The notes under the pieces are model-generated. The model saw only the letters and a list, made by a program, of their open reading frames with translations, did no database searches and was not told the DNA's origin. Below, in pieces: positions 19,281 through 28,782 of a stretch of 64,000 bases of DNA; within the stretch, counting starts at the first letter, position 1, and each line of letters begins with the position of its first letter. This stretch comes from Roseovarius marisflavi (GTDB taxonomy: Bacteria; Pseudomonadota; Alphaproteobacteria; Rhodobacterales; Rhodobacteraceae): NCBI RefSeq assembly GCF_900142625.1, contig NZ_FRBN01000001.1, positions 372,001 through 436,000 of the forward strand, given 5' to 3'. A program made the translations under genes and the position numbers.

Positions 19281-19357
19281 TTGTCACCCCCTTGGCGGGC
19301 CGATAGACAGACCCCAACGCTAGCCCCCTCATCGTTACCGAAAGGTTAATCTTGCCC

Positions 19358-20770
19358 ATGTCCCAACAGGTCGTGACCCGTTTTGCCCCCTCGCCCACCG
19401 GCTATCTTCATATCGGTGGTGCGCGCACGGCGCTTTTCAACTGGCTGTTTGCGCGCGGTCATGGCGGCAAGTTCCTGCTTCGGATCGAGGATACCGATCG
19501 CGCACGCTCAACCCCCGAGGCGACGCAGGCCATTCTTGACGGGCTTGCCTGGCTTGGCCTTGACCACGATGGCGATGTCATAAGCCAGTTCGAGCGCGCA
19601 GATCGCCACCGCGAGGTGGCGCTTGAGATGCTGGCGGCCGGAAAAGCCTATAAGTGTTTCTCGACGCAGGATGAAATCCAGACCTTTCGCGACACTGCCC
19701 GCGCCGAAGGCAAATCCACCCTGTTTCACAGCCCCTGGCGCGACGCGACGCCCGACATGCTCCCCGAAGGCGCGCCCTATGTGATCCGTATCAAGGCCCC
19801 GCGCGAGGGCAGCACAGTGATCCACGACAAGGTTCAGGGCGATGTGACCATTCGCAATGATCAGCTTGATGACATGGTGCTTTTGCGTGGCGACGGAAAT
19901 CCGGTCTATATGCTGGCGGTGGCCGTGGATGACCATGACATGGGCGTGACCCATGTGATACGTGGCGATGATCACCTCAACAATGCCGCGCGCCAGATGA
20001 TGATCTATACTGCCATGGGCTGGCCGCTTCCGGTCTATGCGCATATTCCGCTGATCCACGGGCCCGATGGCAAAAAACTAAGCAAACGCCACGGCGCGCT
20101 TGGGATCGAGGAATATCAGAAGATGGGTTATCCGGCGGCGGGGATTCGGAACTATCTGGCGCGGCTTGGCTGGGGGCATGGCGATGACGAGTTCTTTAGC
20201 GATGACCAGGCCAAGGCCTGGTTCGAACTGGAGGGAATCGGCAAGGCTCCAGCGCGGTTGGACTTCAAGAAACTCGAGAATCTCTGTGGTCAGCACATTG
20301 CGGCCAGCGCCGATGCTGCAGTGCTGCATGAATTGACCGAATTTCTGGCTGTAACCGGCCAACCAGCCCTGAGCCCGGCAAAACTGGCACTCTTTTCCGA
20401 CGGCATGTACTGCCTGAAAGAACGCGCGAAGACCTTTCCGGAACTGCTTGATAAAGCGCATTTTATCCTGATTGACCGCCCCGTTCAACCAGACGAGAAA
20501 GCCGCAGCGCAGCTCGATTCTGTATCCCGTGGTATACTGGGAGAATTGACGCCGCAGTTGCAAAATGCTAAATGGACGCGTGACGATCTGGAAGCTTTGG
20601 CCAACCAATTTGCCGAAGACCATGGAATGAAGTTCGGCAAGCTGGCCGGCCCCCTTCGGGCGGCCCTTGCGGGGCGAAGTGCGACACCGAGTGTGTTCGA
20701 CATGATGCTGGTTCTCGGGCGCGACGAAAGTATCGCCCGTCTGACCGACGCAGCCTCTGGCGGGTCTTAA
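19358..20770 (+). CDS. gltX: Glutamyl-tRNA synthetase
   Basis: A 470-residue class I aminoacyl-tRNA synthetase. The HIGH-type motif is [12 protein letters not shown] near the N terminus, and the KMSKS-type loop is KKLSKRHG around residue 240. [12 protein letters not shown] and the C-terminal anticodon-binding helical region are present. The ATG at 19358 begins [15 protein letters not shown] as in homologues; a TTG two codons earlier is the alternative. Many alphaproteobacteria have a second GltX that can form Glu-tRNA(Gln); the sequence alone does not separate the two roles. Confidence 0.95.
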   Translation: MSQQVVTRFAPSPTGYLHIGGARTALFNWLFARGHGGKFLLRIEDTDRARSTPEATQAILDGLAWLGLDHDGDVISQFERADRHREVALEMLAAGKAYKCFSTQDEIQTFRDTARAEGKSTLFHSPWRDATPDMLPEGAPYVIRIKAPREGSTVIHDKVQGDVTIRNDQLDDMVLLRGDGNPVYMLAVAVDDHDMGVTHVIRGDDHLNNAARQMMIYTAMGWPLPVYAHIPLIHGPDGKKLSKRHGALGIEEYQKMGYPAAGIRNYLARLGWGHGDDEFFSDDQAKAWFELEGIGKAPARLDFKKLENLCGQHIAASADAAVLHELTEFLAVTGQPALSPAKLALFSDGMYCLKERAKTFPELLDKAHFILIDRPVQPDEKAAAQLDSVSRGILGELTPQLQNAKWTRDDLEALANQFAEDHGMKFGKLAGPLRAALAGRSATPSVFDMMLVLGRDESIARLTDAASGGS

Positions 20771-20844
20771 CCCTCTGGCAAGGCTTTTACGTTTATCCAG
20801 TCCCCGGGCCGCAGGCTACGCGGACCTTGAGAGGGAGAATCCTG

Positions 20845-22140
20845 ATGGCAGAAGAAAAAAGGTCGGCGAAGCTTGAGGTTGACGGAAAAACCTATGAACT
20901 TCCTATTTTCTCGCCAACTGCGGGCCCCGATGTGATTGACATCCGCAAGCTCTATGCACAGGCGGGCGTTTTCACCTATGACCCCGGCTTTACCTCGACC
21001 GCGTCCTGCGACAGCACGATCACCTTTATCGACGGCGACAAGGGCGAGCTTTTGCACCGTGGCTATCCGATTGATCAGCTGGCCGAGAAATCGCATTACC
21101 TCGAAGTGTGCTATGTGCTGCTTTACGGTGAATTGCCAAGCCCTGCACAGCTTGAGGACTTTGAAGGCCGGGTCACCGGCCACACCATGATCCACGAGCA
21201 AATGATGTATCTTTTCCGTGGCTTCCGCCGCGATGCTCATCCAATGGCGATCATGGTGGGCGTGGTCGGTGCGATGTCCGCCTTTTATCATGACAGCACC
21301 GATATAAACGATCCCTGGCAGCGCGAAGTTGCCTCGATCCGGATGATTGCAAAGATGCCGACGATTGCGGCGATGGCCTACAAATATACCATTGGCCAGC
21401 CTTTTGAGTATCCGCGCAACGATCTGGATTATGCCTCGAATTTCCTGCGCATGTGCTTTGCCGTGCCGGCCGAGAATTACGAAGTGAACCCGATCCTGGC
21501 GCGCGCCATGGATCGGATCTTTACGCTGCATGCGGATCACGAACAGAACGCTTCGACCTCGACCGTGCGGCTTGCGTCAAGCTCGGGGGCGAACCCGTTT
21601 GCCTGTATCGCGGCGGGCATCGCCTGTCTCTGGGGCCCCGCCCATGGCGGCGCCAACCAGGCCTGCCTTGAGATGCTTCAGGAAATCGGCACGCCGGACC
21701 GCATCCCGGAATACATCGCCCGCGCCAAGGACAAGGACGATCCCTTCCGCCTTATGGGCTTTGGTCACCGGGTCTATAAGAACTTTGACCCGCGCGCCAA
21801 GGTCATGAAGCAATCGGCTGATGAGGTTCTCGATCTGCTCGGTGTGGAAGACAACCCGATCCTGCAGGTCGCCAAGGAGCTTGAGAAAGCCGCCCTCGCC
21901 GATCCGTATTTCGCCGAGAAGAAGCTTTTCCCGAATGTCGATTTCTATTCCGGCATCATCCTGGAGGCGATGGGCTTTCCGACCTCGATGTTCACCCCGA
22001 TCTTCGCGCTGTCGCGCACGGTTGGCTGGATTTCGCAGTGGAAGGAAATGATCGGCGACCCACAACTCAAGATCGGTCGCCCGCGTCAGCTTTATAAAGG
22101 CGCGACCTTGCGCGACTATGTGGATATCGAAAATCGCTAA
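20845..22140 (+). CDS. gltA: Citrate synthase (type II)
   Basis: A 431-residue hexameric-type citrate synthase of the TCA cycle. Motifs include [35 protein letters not shown] with an active-site His, [29 protein letters not shown] and a C-terminal RPRQLY. The ATG at 20845 is preceded by AGGGAGAATCCTG; an upstream TTG at 20827 overlaps this ribosome-binding site and was rejected. A strong intrinsic terminator follows 25 bases after the stop. Confidence 0.97.
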   Translation: MAEEKRSAKLEVDGKTYELPIFSPTAGPDVIDIRKLYAQAGVFTYDPGFTSTASCDSTITFIDGDKGELLHRGYPIDQLAEKSHYLEVCYVLLYGELPSPAQLEDFEGRVTGHTMIHEQMMYLFRGFRRDAHPMAIMVGVVGAMSAFYHDSTDINDPWQREVASIRMIAKMPTIAAMAYKYTIGQPFEYPRNDLDYASNFLRMCFAVPAENYEVNPILARAMDRIFTLHADHEQNASTSTVRLASSSGANPFACIAAGIACLWGPAHGGANQACLEMLQEIGTPDRIPEYIARAKDKDDPFRLMGFGHRVYKNFDPRAKVMKQSADEVLDLLGVEDNPILQVAKELEKAALADPYFAEKKLFPNVDFYSGIILEAMGFPTSMFTPIFALSRTVGWISQWKEMIGDPQLKIGRPRQLYKGATLRDYVDIENR

Positions 22141-22165
22141 CGCTGGTTTGGTCAAGTGACAGATC

Positions 22166-22195
22166 GGTCCGAGCCTCAGGCTCGGGCCTTTTTTT
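22166..22195 (+). terminator. Intrinsic terminator after gltA
   Basis: Ten-base arms GGTCCGAGCC and GGCTCGGGCC (one G-U pair) close a three-base loop and run straight into seven T residues. It ends gltA transcription. Confidence 0.92.
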
Positions 22196-22336
22196 GTTGA
22201 TAATCCGCCTTAGGCTTGGTGCCTAACGTGGCACAATCGCTATGAAAATCAGGTCATGACGCCGACCGACATCACATCTGCGTCTTAGGTTGTGGCGAAA
22301 AATTTCGCGTCCGTTTCCGAAAATATGTATTGAACT

Positions 22337-22519
22337 ATGTTGCTTGCCAGCGTCACGTCTGGCGCTTTTATTATTGCCGAGATTGAAAACGCCGACCAAA
22401 ATTCAACACCTGCACCAATCGATATTGTTTTCGGTGATGACGAGATTTCACTCGGTGGTGAAAACGCAACAGGTGGCGACATCACCCTGATCGCGCGCCC
22501 GACAGCGGCGACCGCCTAG
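22337..22519 (+). CDS. Possible small protein of unknown function
   Basis: A 60-codon open frame starting ATG TTG CTT and ending in TAG. The product is acidic and Gly/Ala-rich with no recognisable domain. Third-position GC is lower than in all neighbouring genes, and no good ribosome-binding site precedes the ATG. In favour, a hairpin with a T run follows 11 bases after the stop, though that hairpin also serves the convergent gene. It may be a decayed fragment of a larger or transferred gene. Confidence 0.25.
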   Translation: MLLASVTSGAFIIAEIENADQNSTPAPIDIVFGDDEISLGGENATGGDITLIARPTAATA

Positions 22520-22529
22520 GTCACGCCCT

Positions 22530-22576
22530 AAAAAGCCGATGCGCCCTGCGGATATCGCGGGGCGCATTTCGGTTTT
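22530..22576. terminator. Bidirectional intrinsic terminator
   Basis: Arms TGCGCCC (22540-22546) and GGGCGCA (22560-22566) extend outward through CCGA/TCGG and end in AAAA and TTTT runs. The symmetry allows termination in both directions, most obviously of the minus-strand crotonase gene whose stop is about 30 bases away. Confidence 0.75.
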
Positions 22577-22604
22577 GGCCTCAATGGCCTGAATGAATTT
22601 GCGC

Positions 22605-23402
22605 CTAGCGCCCCTCGAATTGCGCCGGGCGTTTTTCCAGAAAGGCCATCACACCCTCTTTGAAGTCGCGCGATTGCCCGCAGGCGCCCTGCAATTTCGC
22701 CTCAAGATCAAGCTGGTCATCCATGGAATTGTCCCAGCTGGCGCGAATGGCGGCTTTGACATGGCCATAAGTCTGGGTCGGGCCCTGCGCCAGATGCGCG
22801 GCGCGGGCCTGCCAATGCGCGTCAAAGGCGTCATCGGCGACCGCCTCCCAGATCATGCCCCAATCGCTGGCCTGACGGGCGCTGATCGGTTCGGCGAAAA
22901 GCGCGGCGCCCATGGCCTTGGCGGTGCCCATCTGACGCGGCAGGAAATAGGTGCCGCCCGCATCCGGGATAAGGCCGATGCGGGTAAAGGCCTGGAGGAA
23001 ATAGGCACGCTCAGAGGCGATCACCACATCGGCGGTAAGCGCAAGGTTGGCCCCTGCCCCCGCCGCCGGCCCGTTGACCGCGCTGATGGTCGGCACCGGG
23101 CAGTCGGTGATCGCGCGCAGCATCGGCACGTATTCGTCGCGCAGCACCCGCTCAAGATCAAGCGCCGTGGCATTGCCGCCATCGCTCAGGTCCTGCCCCG
23201 AGCAGAACGCCTTGCCATTGCCGGTCAGCACCACGACGCGCGCGTGGCGCCCGCCGTAGGTGACGGCATCGGTGATCTCGGCGCGCATCAGCGTGTTGAG
23301 CGCGTTCATCTTGTCGGGCCGGTTCAGGCGCAGGGTTGCGACCTCTGCGTCGATCTCGAGGGTGATGGTCTGATAGTCTTCCACGGGTCCTGCCTCCGGC
23401 AT
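22605..23402 (-). CDS. Enoyl-CoA hydratase/isomerase family protein (PaaG-like)
   Basis: A 265-residue crotonase. The oxyanion-hole segments are FCSGQDLSDGG and GPAAGAGANLALTADVV, and AFTRIGLIPDAGGTYFLPR carries the Asp seen in PaaG-type isomerases. The C-terminal FKEGVMAFLEKRPAQFEG is also PaaG-like. PaaG acts on ring 1,2-epoxyphenylacetyl-CoA and other unsaturated CoA esters; no other phenylacetate gene is present here, so a general role in acyl-CoA metabolism is equally possible. It is last in the minus-strand run downstream of ccmH. Confidence 0.85.
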   Translation of the reverse strand: MPEAGPVEDYQTITLEIDAEVATLRLNRPDKMNALNTLMRAEITDAVTYGGRHARVVVLTGNGKAFCSGQDLSDGGNATALDLERVLRDEYVPMLRAITDCPVPTISAVNGPAAGAGANLALTADVVIASERAYFLQAFTRIGLIPDAGGTYFLPRQMGTAKAMGAALFAEPISARQASDWGMIWEAVADDAFDAHWQARAAHLAQGPTQTYGHVKAAIRASWDNSMDDQLDLEAKLQGACGQSRDFKEGVMAFLEKRPAQFEGR

Positions 23403-23458
23403 AAATGGTCAGGCGCATAAAAGCGCAGCACCGGCGCGCCGCCAAGTAAAACCGCGCG

Positions 23459-23911
23459 TCACTCTTTAAGGATTTCACGCAGCCGGGTTTCCTCGGCCTC
23501 GCTCAGCTGTGCCACATCGGTTTCCGGCGTGGTTGAGCGGCGGCGCAAATAGATGCCGCCCAGGATCAATCCGGCCCCAAGCATCAACGGCCCGGCCAAC
23601 CAGAGCAGGATATTCGCCCCGCCGGTGCGCGGCTTGAGCAGGACATATTCGCCATAGCGATCAACAATGAAATCAACCGTTTCCTCGTTGCTGTCCCCGG
23701 CCACAAGGCGTTCGCGCACCAGAAGGCGCAGATCGCGGGCAAGCTCGGCGTGGGAATCGTCAATACTCTCGTTGCGACACACCAGACAGCGCAGGCCGGA
23801 CGAAATATCGCGCGCCCGCGCCTCAAGCGCCGGGTCATCCAGCATCTCGTCGGGTTGCACCGCCCAAAGCGGCGACGCCATCAGGCAGAGCACAAGGATC
23901 AGCCGCTTCAT
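23459..23911 (-). CDS. ccmH: Cytochrome c maturation protein CcmH (CcmL type)
   Basis: A 150-residue periplasmic thioredoxin-like protein that reduces apocytochrome c cysteines before heme attachment. It has a signal peptide (residues 1-17, ending PLWA), the redox motif LRCLVCRN with Cys42 and Cys45, and a C-terminal membrane helix around residues 100-122 followed by a short cytoplasmic tail. It overlaps ccmF by four bases, the normal ccmF-ccmH arrangement. Confidence 0.95.
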   Translation of the reverse strand: MKRLILVLCLMASPLWAVQPDEMLDDPALEARARDISSGLRCLVCRNESIDDSHAELARDLRLLVRERLVAGDSNEETVDFIVDRYGEYVLLKPRTGGANILLWLAGPLMLGAGLILGGIYLRRRSTTPETDVAQLSEAEETRLREILKE

Positions 23912-25881
23912 TCCGCCGGCACTCCGGTCACAGGGGCCGGTCGCGCACCCGCCGCCACACGATATCTGCGATCCGTAAGCGATAGCATGCCGCCAAAGGC
24001 CATCAGCAAAGCGCCTCCCCAGATCCAGTTCGCCAGCGGTTTGTAATAGCTGCGCACCGCCCAGCCCCCGCCTTGCTGCGGGTCACCGATCACCACGTAG
24101 ATGTCGCGCAAAAAGCCGTTGTTCAGCGCCGCCTCGGTGGTCGGCATCTGGGCCACGGGATAGTTGCGTTTTTCCGGGTACATGCTGGCGATTTCACGGC
24201 CATCTTCGCTTAGGGTGAAGGTGGCCTTGGTGGCAATGTAGTTGGGGCCGTTCAGCCGCTCCACCTTATCAAGGCGAAGACCGAAACCCGCGATTTCAAG
24301 GTCTTCGCCAACCTTGAGCACGCGAATATCCTCGACCTGCCAGGCCATCATCGCGGCAATCCCGGCCATGGTCACGCCAAGGCCCGCATGGGCCACCGCC
24401 TTGCCCCAATCGGCGCGCGGCAGGCGGGTCATGCGGCGCAACCGCTCGCCCAGGGCGCCACGCCCGGTGCGTGACCAGATATCAACCGCCGAGCCGCCGA
24501 TAAGCCATGCGGCAAAGAACAGACCGATCGGACCAAGCGCCGATTTGCCGCTCTGCATGGTCCACGCCAAGGCGCCGATGGCGACGGCGAGCGCAAACAC
24601 CCCGCGCAACTGCCGCAGGACGCGGCCAAGGGTGGCGCGCTTCCATGACATCATCGCGCCAACCGGAAGGACCAGCCCCAAAAGCACCATGAAGGGCGTG
24701 AAGGCCATGTTGAAGAACGGCTCGCCCACCGACAGCTTGCGGTCAAACGCCATTTCAGCGACCAGCGGCCAGATCGTGCCGACAAATACCACAAATGCCG
24801 CGACCGCCAGCAGGATGTTGTTGAGCAGGAGCATTGCTTCGCGGCTCACAAGGCTGAACACCCCCTTTGCCTGCATCACATTGGCGCGCGCCGCGAAAAG
24901 CGTCAGCGCTCCGGCCATGAAGACCGCGAGGATCGCCAAAAGGAACACGCCGCGCTCGGGGTCGGTGGCAAAAGCATGCACCGATGTCAAAACGCCAGAA
25001 CGTGTGATGAAGGCGCCAACCATCGAGAAGCCGAAGGCGATGATCGCGAGCAGGATGGTCCAGCTTTTCAGGCTTTCGCGCTTTTCCACCACGATGGCGG
25101 AATGCAGCAGGGCCGCGGCGATCAGCCAGGGCATGAAGCTTGCGTTTTCAACCGGGTCCCAGAACCAGAACCCGCCCCAGCCCAGCTCGTAATAAGCCCA
25201 CCAGCTTCCGAGGCCGATCCCGATGGTCAAAAACACCCAGGCGGCCAGCGTATAGGGACGCACCCACCGCCCCCAGGCCGCATCGACGCGCCCTTCGATC
25301 AGGGCGGCAACGGCAAAGGAAAAGGTCATCGAAAGGCCGACATAGCCGAGATAAAGGAACGGCGGATGAAAGGCCAAGCCGGGGTCTTGCAACAACGGAT
25401 TAAGGTCATTGCCGTCAAAAGGCGGCACAGCCATGCGCAAAAACGGGTTTGATGTCAGCAGGATAAAGGCGAAAAACGCCACGCCGATCATCGCCTGCAC
25501 CGACAGGACACGCGCCTTGAGACTTGGGGGAAGGTTGCTTCCGAACCATGCGACGGACGCCCCGAACAGCGCCACGATCAGCACCCAAAGCAGCATCGAA
25601 CCCTCGTGATTGCCCCAGACCCCGGTGATCTTGTAGAGCATCGGCTTGGCCGTATGGCTGTTGAGCACCACAAGCCGCAGCGAGAAATCAGAGGTCACAA
25701 AGGCCCACATCAGCGCGCCAAATGCGATCGCTGTCAGCAAAAGCTGGATCGTTGCGGCAGGTTCGGCAACGGCCATCCAGCCGGGCCATCGTTTATACGC
25801 CCCGACAAGCGGAATGGTGGCCTGAAAGCAGGCCACCAGAAAGGCGAGGATAAGGGCGAAATGTCCGAGTTCTGTAATCAT
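23908..25881 (-). CDS. ccmF: Cytochrome c heme lyase subunit CcmF
   Basis: A 657-residue polytopic membrane protein that takes heme from holo-CcmE and attaches it to apocytochrome c. The WWD motif is seen in GSWWAYYELGWGGFWFWDPV. VWGNHEGSMLLW, with a conserved His, and many transmembrane helices are also present. The start at 25881 gives MITELGHFALILAF, the family N terminus; the upstream 34 codons of the same frame were rejected. The operon order is unusual because a holin-endolysin pair lies between ccmE and ccmF. Confidence 0.95.
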   Translation of the reverse strand: MITELGHFALILAFLVACFQATIPLVGAYKRWPGWMAVAEPAATIQLLLTAIAFGALMWAFVTSDFSLRLVVLNSHTAKPMLYKITGVWGNHEGSMLLWVLIVALFGASVAWFGSNLPPSLKARVLSVQAMIGVAFFAFILLTSNPFLRMAVPPFDGNDLNPLLQDPGLAFHPPFLYLGYVGLSMTFSFAVAALIEGRVDAAWGRWVRPYTLAAWVFLTIGIGLGSWWAYYELGWGGFWFWDPVENASFMPWLIAAALLHSAIVVEKRESLKSWTILLAIIAFGFSMVGAFITRSGVLTSVHAFATDPERGVFLLAILAVFMAGALTLFAARANVMQAKGVFSLVSREAMLLLNNILLAVAAFVVFVGTIWPLVAEMAFDRKLSVGEPFFNMAFTPFMVLLGLVLPVGAMMSWKRATLGRVLRQLRGVFALAVAIGALAWTMQSGKSALGPIGLFFAAWLIGGSAVDIWSRTGRGALGERLRRMTRLPRADWGKAVAHAGLGVTMAGIAAMMAWQVEDIRVLKVGEDLEIAGFGLRLDKVERLNGPNYIATKATFTLSEDGREIASMYPEKRNYPVAQMPTTEAALNNGFLRDIYVVIGDPQQGGGWAVRSYYKPLANWIWGGALLMAFGGMLSLTDRRYRVAAGARPAPVTGVPAE

Positions 25882-25961
25882 ACCCCAAGTATAGGGCAGG
25901 CCTGCGCGCGGGCCAATCGTAATCGCGCGCGCGCAGTGTTCACATTGTCGCGGGGGGCGCC

Positions 25962-26531
25962 TCAGGCATGGCTGCGGCGCCAATCCTCAAGCGCGGGATT
26001 GTCGGCCGGGCTCAATGCCGCGAGGGCCAGCGACGCGTCGGGCTGGGTTTCGGCCATGCCGGGGCTCTCGGCGCGCAGGTGACGCAAGGCGTTGATCGAC
26101 TCGGCGACCTGCGGCGCACGCGCGATGGTGGTGGCGATGGAACGCTGAAATTCCTGCCCCTTGGTTTGATAACGGGCGCCAAAATAAAAGCTGACGATCG
26201 CCCCCAGAAGCCACCAGAGCGGTTCAGGCACAAGCGACAGCCCCGCCATACGCTCGCCAAACCAGATCGGATCGACCATCGCCGCCACGAAAAGGCCAAG
26301 CGTGCCAAGCGCCATCGCCGGGCGCGGAATCCGGTTGAGCCCGTCGATAAAGCGGTCAAACCCGCCGCGATCCTGAAGCTTGAATTCGCCCGCCATCTGC
26401 TCAAGCGCGGCGCGCTGTGTTTCGGTGCTGCGTTGATCGGCGGCCTCGGCGTTAACGCGAAACACCTCTGCGGTTTCGCGCACCACGTTCGTGCCGCCGC
26501 CAAACAGCGCCCTGAGAATATCAATCACCAT
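25962..26531 (-). CDS. Holin family protein (3TM-type)
   Basis: A 189-residue membrane protein with an amphipathic, polar N-terminal ~65 residues, then hydrophobic segments MALGTLGLFVAAMVDPIWF (about 73-91) and LWWLLGAIVSFYFGA (about 107-121). It resembles the phage-type 3TM holin family, which forms membrane lesions that let endolysin reach the peptidoglycan. The start overlaps the endolysin stop by seven bases, so the two are translationally coupled. In Rhodobacterales such a pair lyses cells to release gene transfer agent particles; that role is inferred here. Confidence 0.75.
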   Translation of the reverse strand: MVIDILRALFGGGTNVVRETAEVFRVNAEAADQRSTETQRAALEQMAGEFKLQDRGGFDRFIDGLNRIPRPAMALGTLGLFVAAMVDPIWFGERMAGLSLVPEPLWWLLGAIVSFYFGARYQTKGQEFQRSIATTIARAPQVAESINALRHLRAESPGMAETQPDASLALAALSPADNPALEDWRRSHA

Positions 26532-27133
26532 GCTGCCACCCGTGCGTTGAATTCGGCCATGCTCAGATGAAACCGGGGCGCGATGAACTCTTCCGCGCGC
26601 CGGATCCAGCCGCCCTTGCCGCCTGCCCGCGTGCGCGCGAACTTGCGGCTTGCGGGGCGGCCATCGGCAAGGCGGAAATAGTAATTGCGCCGCGCGATCC
26701 CGTAAGCATCGGCAATATGATCCGGCGCGGCGCGGGTTGCGGTCTCGGCCGCGGTGACGGTCTGCGGCCCGATCACCCCGTCGATATCCACCGCCTGCCC
26801 CATCTCGCGCAAAAGCCGTTGCAGGATCTTCACCGCATTGGCGCCCGCGTTGACATACATGTCAAAAACGCTGGCCTGAAGCGCGCCCGGAAGGCGCGCG
26901 ATGCCGGGTTGGCGATAGTAGTGATCAATGAAAATCCTGACCGCATCCTCGCGGGTCAGCGCGCGCACGTCGCCCGGATCCACTACCCCGTCATGGCTCA
27001 GGTCCAACCCGAGGCGACGCATCGTGTGGATGGTCACGCCAAACTTGGTCGCGCCCCCCGGATCATCGGGATCGTTGACATAGCCGCCCTCGCGGGCGAC
27101 GATTTCATTGGCGATTTCTGTGACTGTCTGCAT
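26525..27133 (-). CDS. GH108 family N-acetylmuramidase (phage-type endolysin)
   Basis: A 202-residue muramidase. The N-terminal glycosyl hydrolase 108 domain shows the catalytic Glu15 in REGGYVNDPDDPGGATKFGVT, and the C-terminal half (QRLLREMGQAVDIDGVIGPQ onward) is a peptidoglycan-binding domain of the PG_binding_3 type. There is no signal peptide, so export would depend on the adjacent holin. ATG 27133 has an AAAGGTGGGG ribosome-binding site; a GTG at 27151 is the alternative. It sits between ccmE and the holin gene within an otherwise biosynthetic gene run. Confidence 0.88.
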   Translation of the reverse strand: MQTVTEIANEIVAREGGYVNDPDDPGGATKFGVTIHTMRRLGLDLSHDGVVDPGDVRALTREDAVRIFIDHYYRQPGIARLPGALQASVFDMYVNAGANAVKILQRLLREMGQAVDIDGVIGPQTVTAAETATRAAPDHIADAYGIARRNYYFRLADGRPASRKFARTRAGGKGGWIRRAEEFIAPRFHLSMAEFNARVAAW

Positions 27134-27193
27134 GGGCCCCACCTTTTGCACATCTCATGCAGAAGGCTGGGCCATGCGTGGTTAACAGCGCTC

Positions 27194-27640
27194 TTAGCTA
27201 CCGTTCGGGTCTTTATAGACGCCCTGCGCCTTGAGGGCGTCGACCACCTCTTTGGGCATATAGCTCTCGTCGTGCTTGGCGAGGATTTCAGAGGCCTGAA
27301 ACACCCCGTCGCGATAGCTTCCGGTGCCGACCATGCCTTGGTTTTCCTCAAAAAGATCAGGCAGTACGCCGCGATAGGTCACCGGAACGATGCCGTTGCC
27401 ATCGGTCACGTTAAAGCTGATCACCTCGCCTTCGCCACGCTTGAGGCTGCCTTCTTCGACAAGCCCGCCAATGCGAAACACCTCATTGGGGCCGGGCGGC
27501 TCGGCCAGAACCTGCGTTGGCGCGCGGAAAAAGTTGATGCCGTCGCGCATGCCATAGCCAATCAATGCCGTCGCCGCCACAAGGGCAACGGCTGCAATGG
27601 CAACAACCTGAATGCGGCGCTTTTTCTTGAGAGATTTCAT
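27194..27640 (-). CDS. ccmE: Cytochrome c maturation heme chaperone CcmE
   Basis: A 148-residue membrane-anchored periplasmic heme chaperone. The N-terminal anchor is residues 9-30, followed by the beta-barrel OB domain with VLPDLFEENQGMVGTG. The covalent heme-binding His123 and Tyr127 are in LAKHDESYMP. It hands heme to CcmF. It lies 15 bases downstream of argC and about 60 bases upstream of the endolysin gene. Confidence 0.95.
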   Translation of the reverse strand: MKSLKKKRRIQVVAIAAVALVAATALIGYGMRDGINFFRAPTQVLAEPPGPNEVFRIGGLVEEGSLKRGEGEVISFNVTDGNGIVPVTYRGVLPDLFEENQGMVGTGSYRDGVFQASEILAKHDESYMPKEVVDALKAQGVYKDPNGS

Positions 27641-27655
27641 GGCTCTACCCTCAGT

Positions 27656-28684
27656 TCACGGAAAGACAGGGGCCAGCATAAGCCCCGCCGTCTCTTGTTC
27701 AGCTAACATCAGATTCGCATTTTGCAAGGCCTGGCCGCTTGATCCCTTGGTCAGATTGTCGAGCGCGGCAATCACGATCACCCGTCCCGGAATGCGATCC
27801 GCAACCACCCCGATATGGCAAAAGTTGCTGCCCCGGATGTGGCGGGTGCTGGGTGCCTCGCCCATCGGCAGGACGGTGATGAACGGCTCGCCCTGATAGG
27901 CGGCTGCGAGCGTGTCATAGATCACCTGCGCCTCGCCCCGCACATAGCCGGTGGCAAGAATCCCCCGATTGGCGGGGATAAGATGCGGCGTGAACTGGAT
28001 ATGAACGGGGCGCCCGGCGATCGCCGAAAACTCCTGATCAAACTCGCCCAGATGGCGATGCGTGCCGCCCACTGCATAGGCGTGGTAGCCCTCGGACAGC
28101 TCTGCATGCAGCAGGTTTTCCTTGAGCGCGCGCCCCGCGCCGGACACCGCACATTTGAGATCGAGAACGATTTCATCCAGATCAATCACCCCGGCCGAAA
28201 TCAGCGGCCGCAGGATGTACTGACCCGTCGCCGCGTTACACCCGGTGCCCGCCACAAGACGCGCGCCTGCGATCTCGTCGCGGTAAAATTCGGTCAGCCC
28301 ATAGACCGCCTCTTTCTGAAGCTCGACCGCCGCATGCGGGTTGCCGTACCATTTTTCATATTCTGCGGGATCGCGCAGCCGGAAATCGGCGCTCAGATCG
28401 ACGATCTTGAGGTCGTGCGGCAGGGCATTGATGACCTCTTGGCTGGTCTTATGCGGCAGCGCGCAGAAACACAGGTCAATGGCCGAAAAATCAATCTGTT
28501 CGATGGTCACCATATCCGGCAGGTCAAGGTGGCGCAGATGCGGAAAGACCTCGGCCATGGATTGGCCCGCCTTGGAATTCGCGCCAAGGGCTGCGATTTC
28601 CATACTCGGATGGGTGGCAATCAACCGGACAAGCTCTGCTCCGGTGTAGCCGCTGGCGCCGAGGATGGCTATCTTATGGGTCAT
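27656..28684 (-). CDS. argC: N-acetyl-gamma-glutamyl-phosphate reductase
   Basis: A 342-residue enzyme of arginine synthesis that reduces N-acetylglutamyl phosphate to the semialdehyde with NADPH. The Rossmann motif [10 protein letters not shown] is at residues 9-18 and the catalytic Cys149 is in [19 protein letters not shown] with catalytic His also matches. ATG 28684 is preceded by GAGG; a TTG at 28702 lies upstream of this site and was rejected. Confidence 0.96.
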   Translation of the reverse strand: MTHKIAILGASGYTGAELVRLIATHPSMEIAALGANSKAGQSMAEVFPHLRHLDLPDMVTIEQIDFSAIDLCFCALPHKTSQEVINALPHDLKIVDLSADFRLRDPAEYEKWYGNPHAAVELQKEAVYGLTEFYRDEIAGARLVAGTGCNAATGQYILRPLISAGVIDLDEIVLDLKCAVSGAGRALKENLLHAELSEGYHAYAVGGTHRHLGEFDQEFSAIAGRPVHIQFTPHLIPANRGILATGYVRGEAQVIYDTLAAAYQGEPFITVLPMGEAPSTRHIRGSNFCHIGVVADRIPGRVIVIAALDNLTKGSSGQALQNANLMLAEQETAGLMLAPVFP

Positions 28685-28782
28685 GGGTGACCTCGCTTTC
28701 AAATCTCGAGTGAAGAAGTAGATCGTTTCGGGCAGGCCCGCAATGCGGCCAAATGCTCGTCCGCCCTGACAGGCGGCCTCGC

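Larger units (their letters stand above)
22196..22604. other. AT-richer intergenic region between gltA and the crotonase gene
   Basis: About 400 bases without a convincing gene. It contains a GCGAAA-AA-TTTCGC inverted repeat (22295-22308), a 60-codon open frame (22337-22519) and a hairpin with flanking A and T runs (22530-22576). Base composition is clearly lower in GC than the flanking coding sequence. Confidence 0.6.

Noticed and set aside
25962-27133. A complete prophage around the holin-endolysin genes
   Set aside because: No integrase, capsid, tail or attachment repeats flank the pair; the neighbours are core genes.
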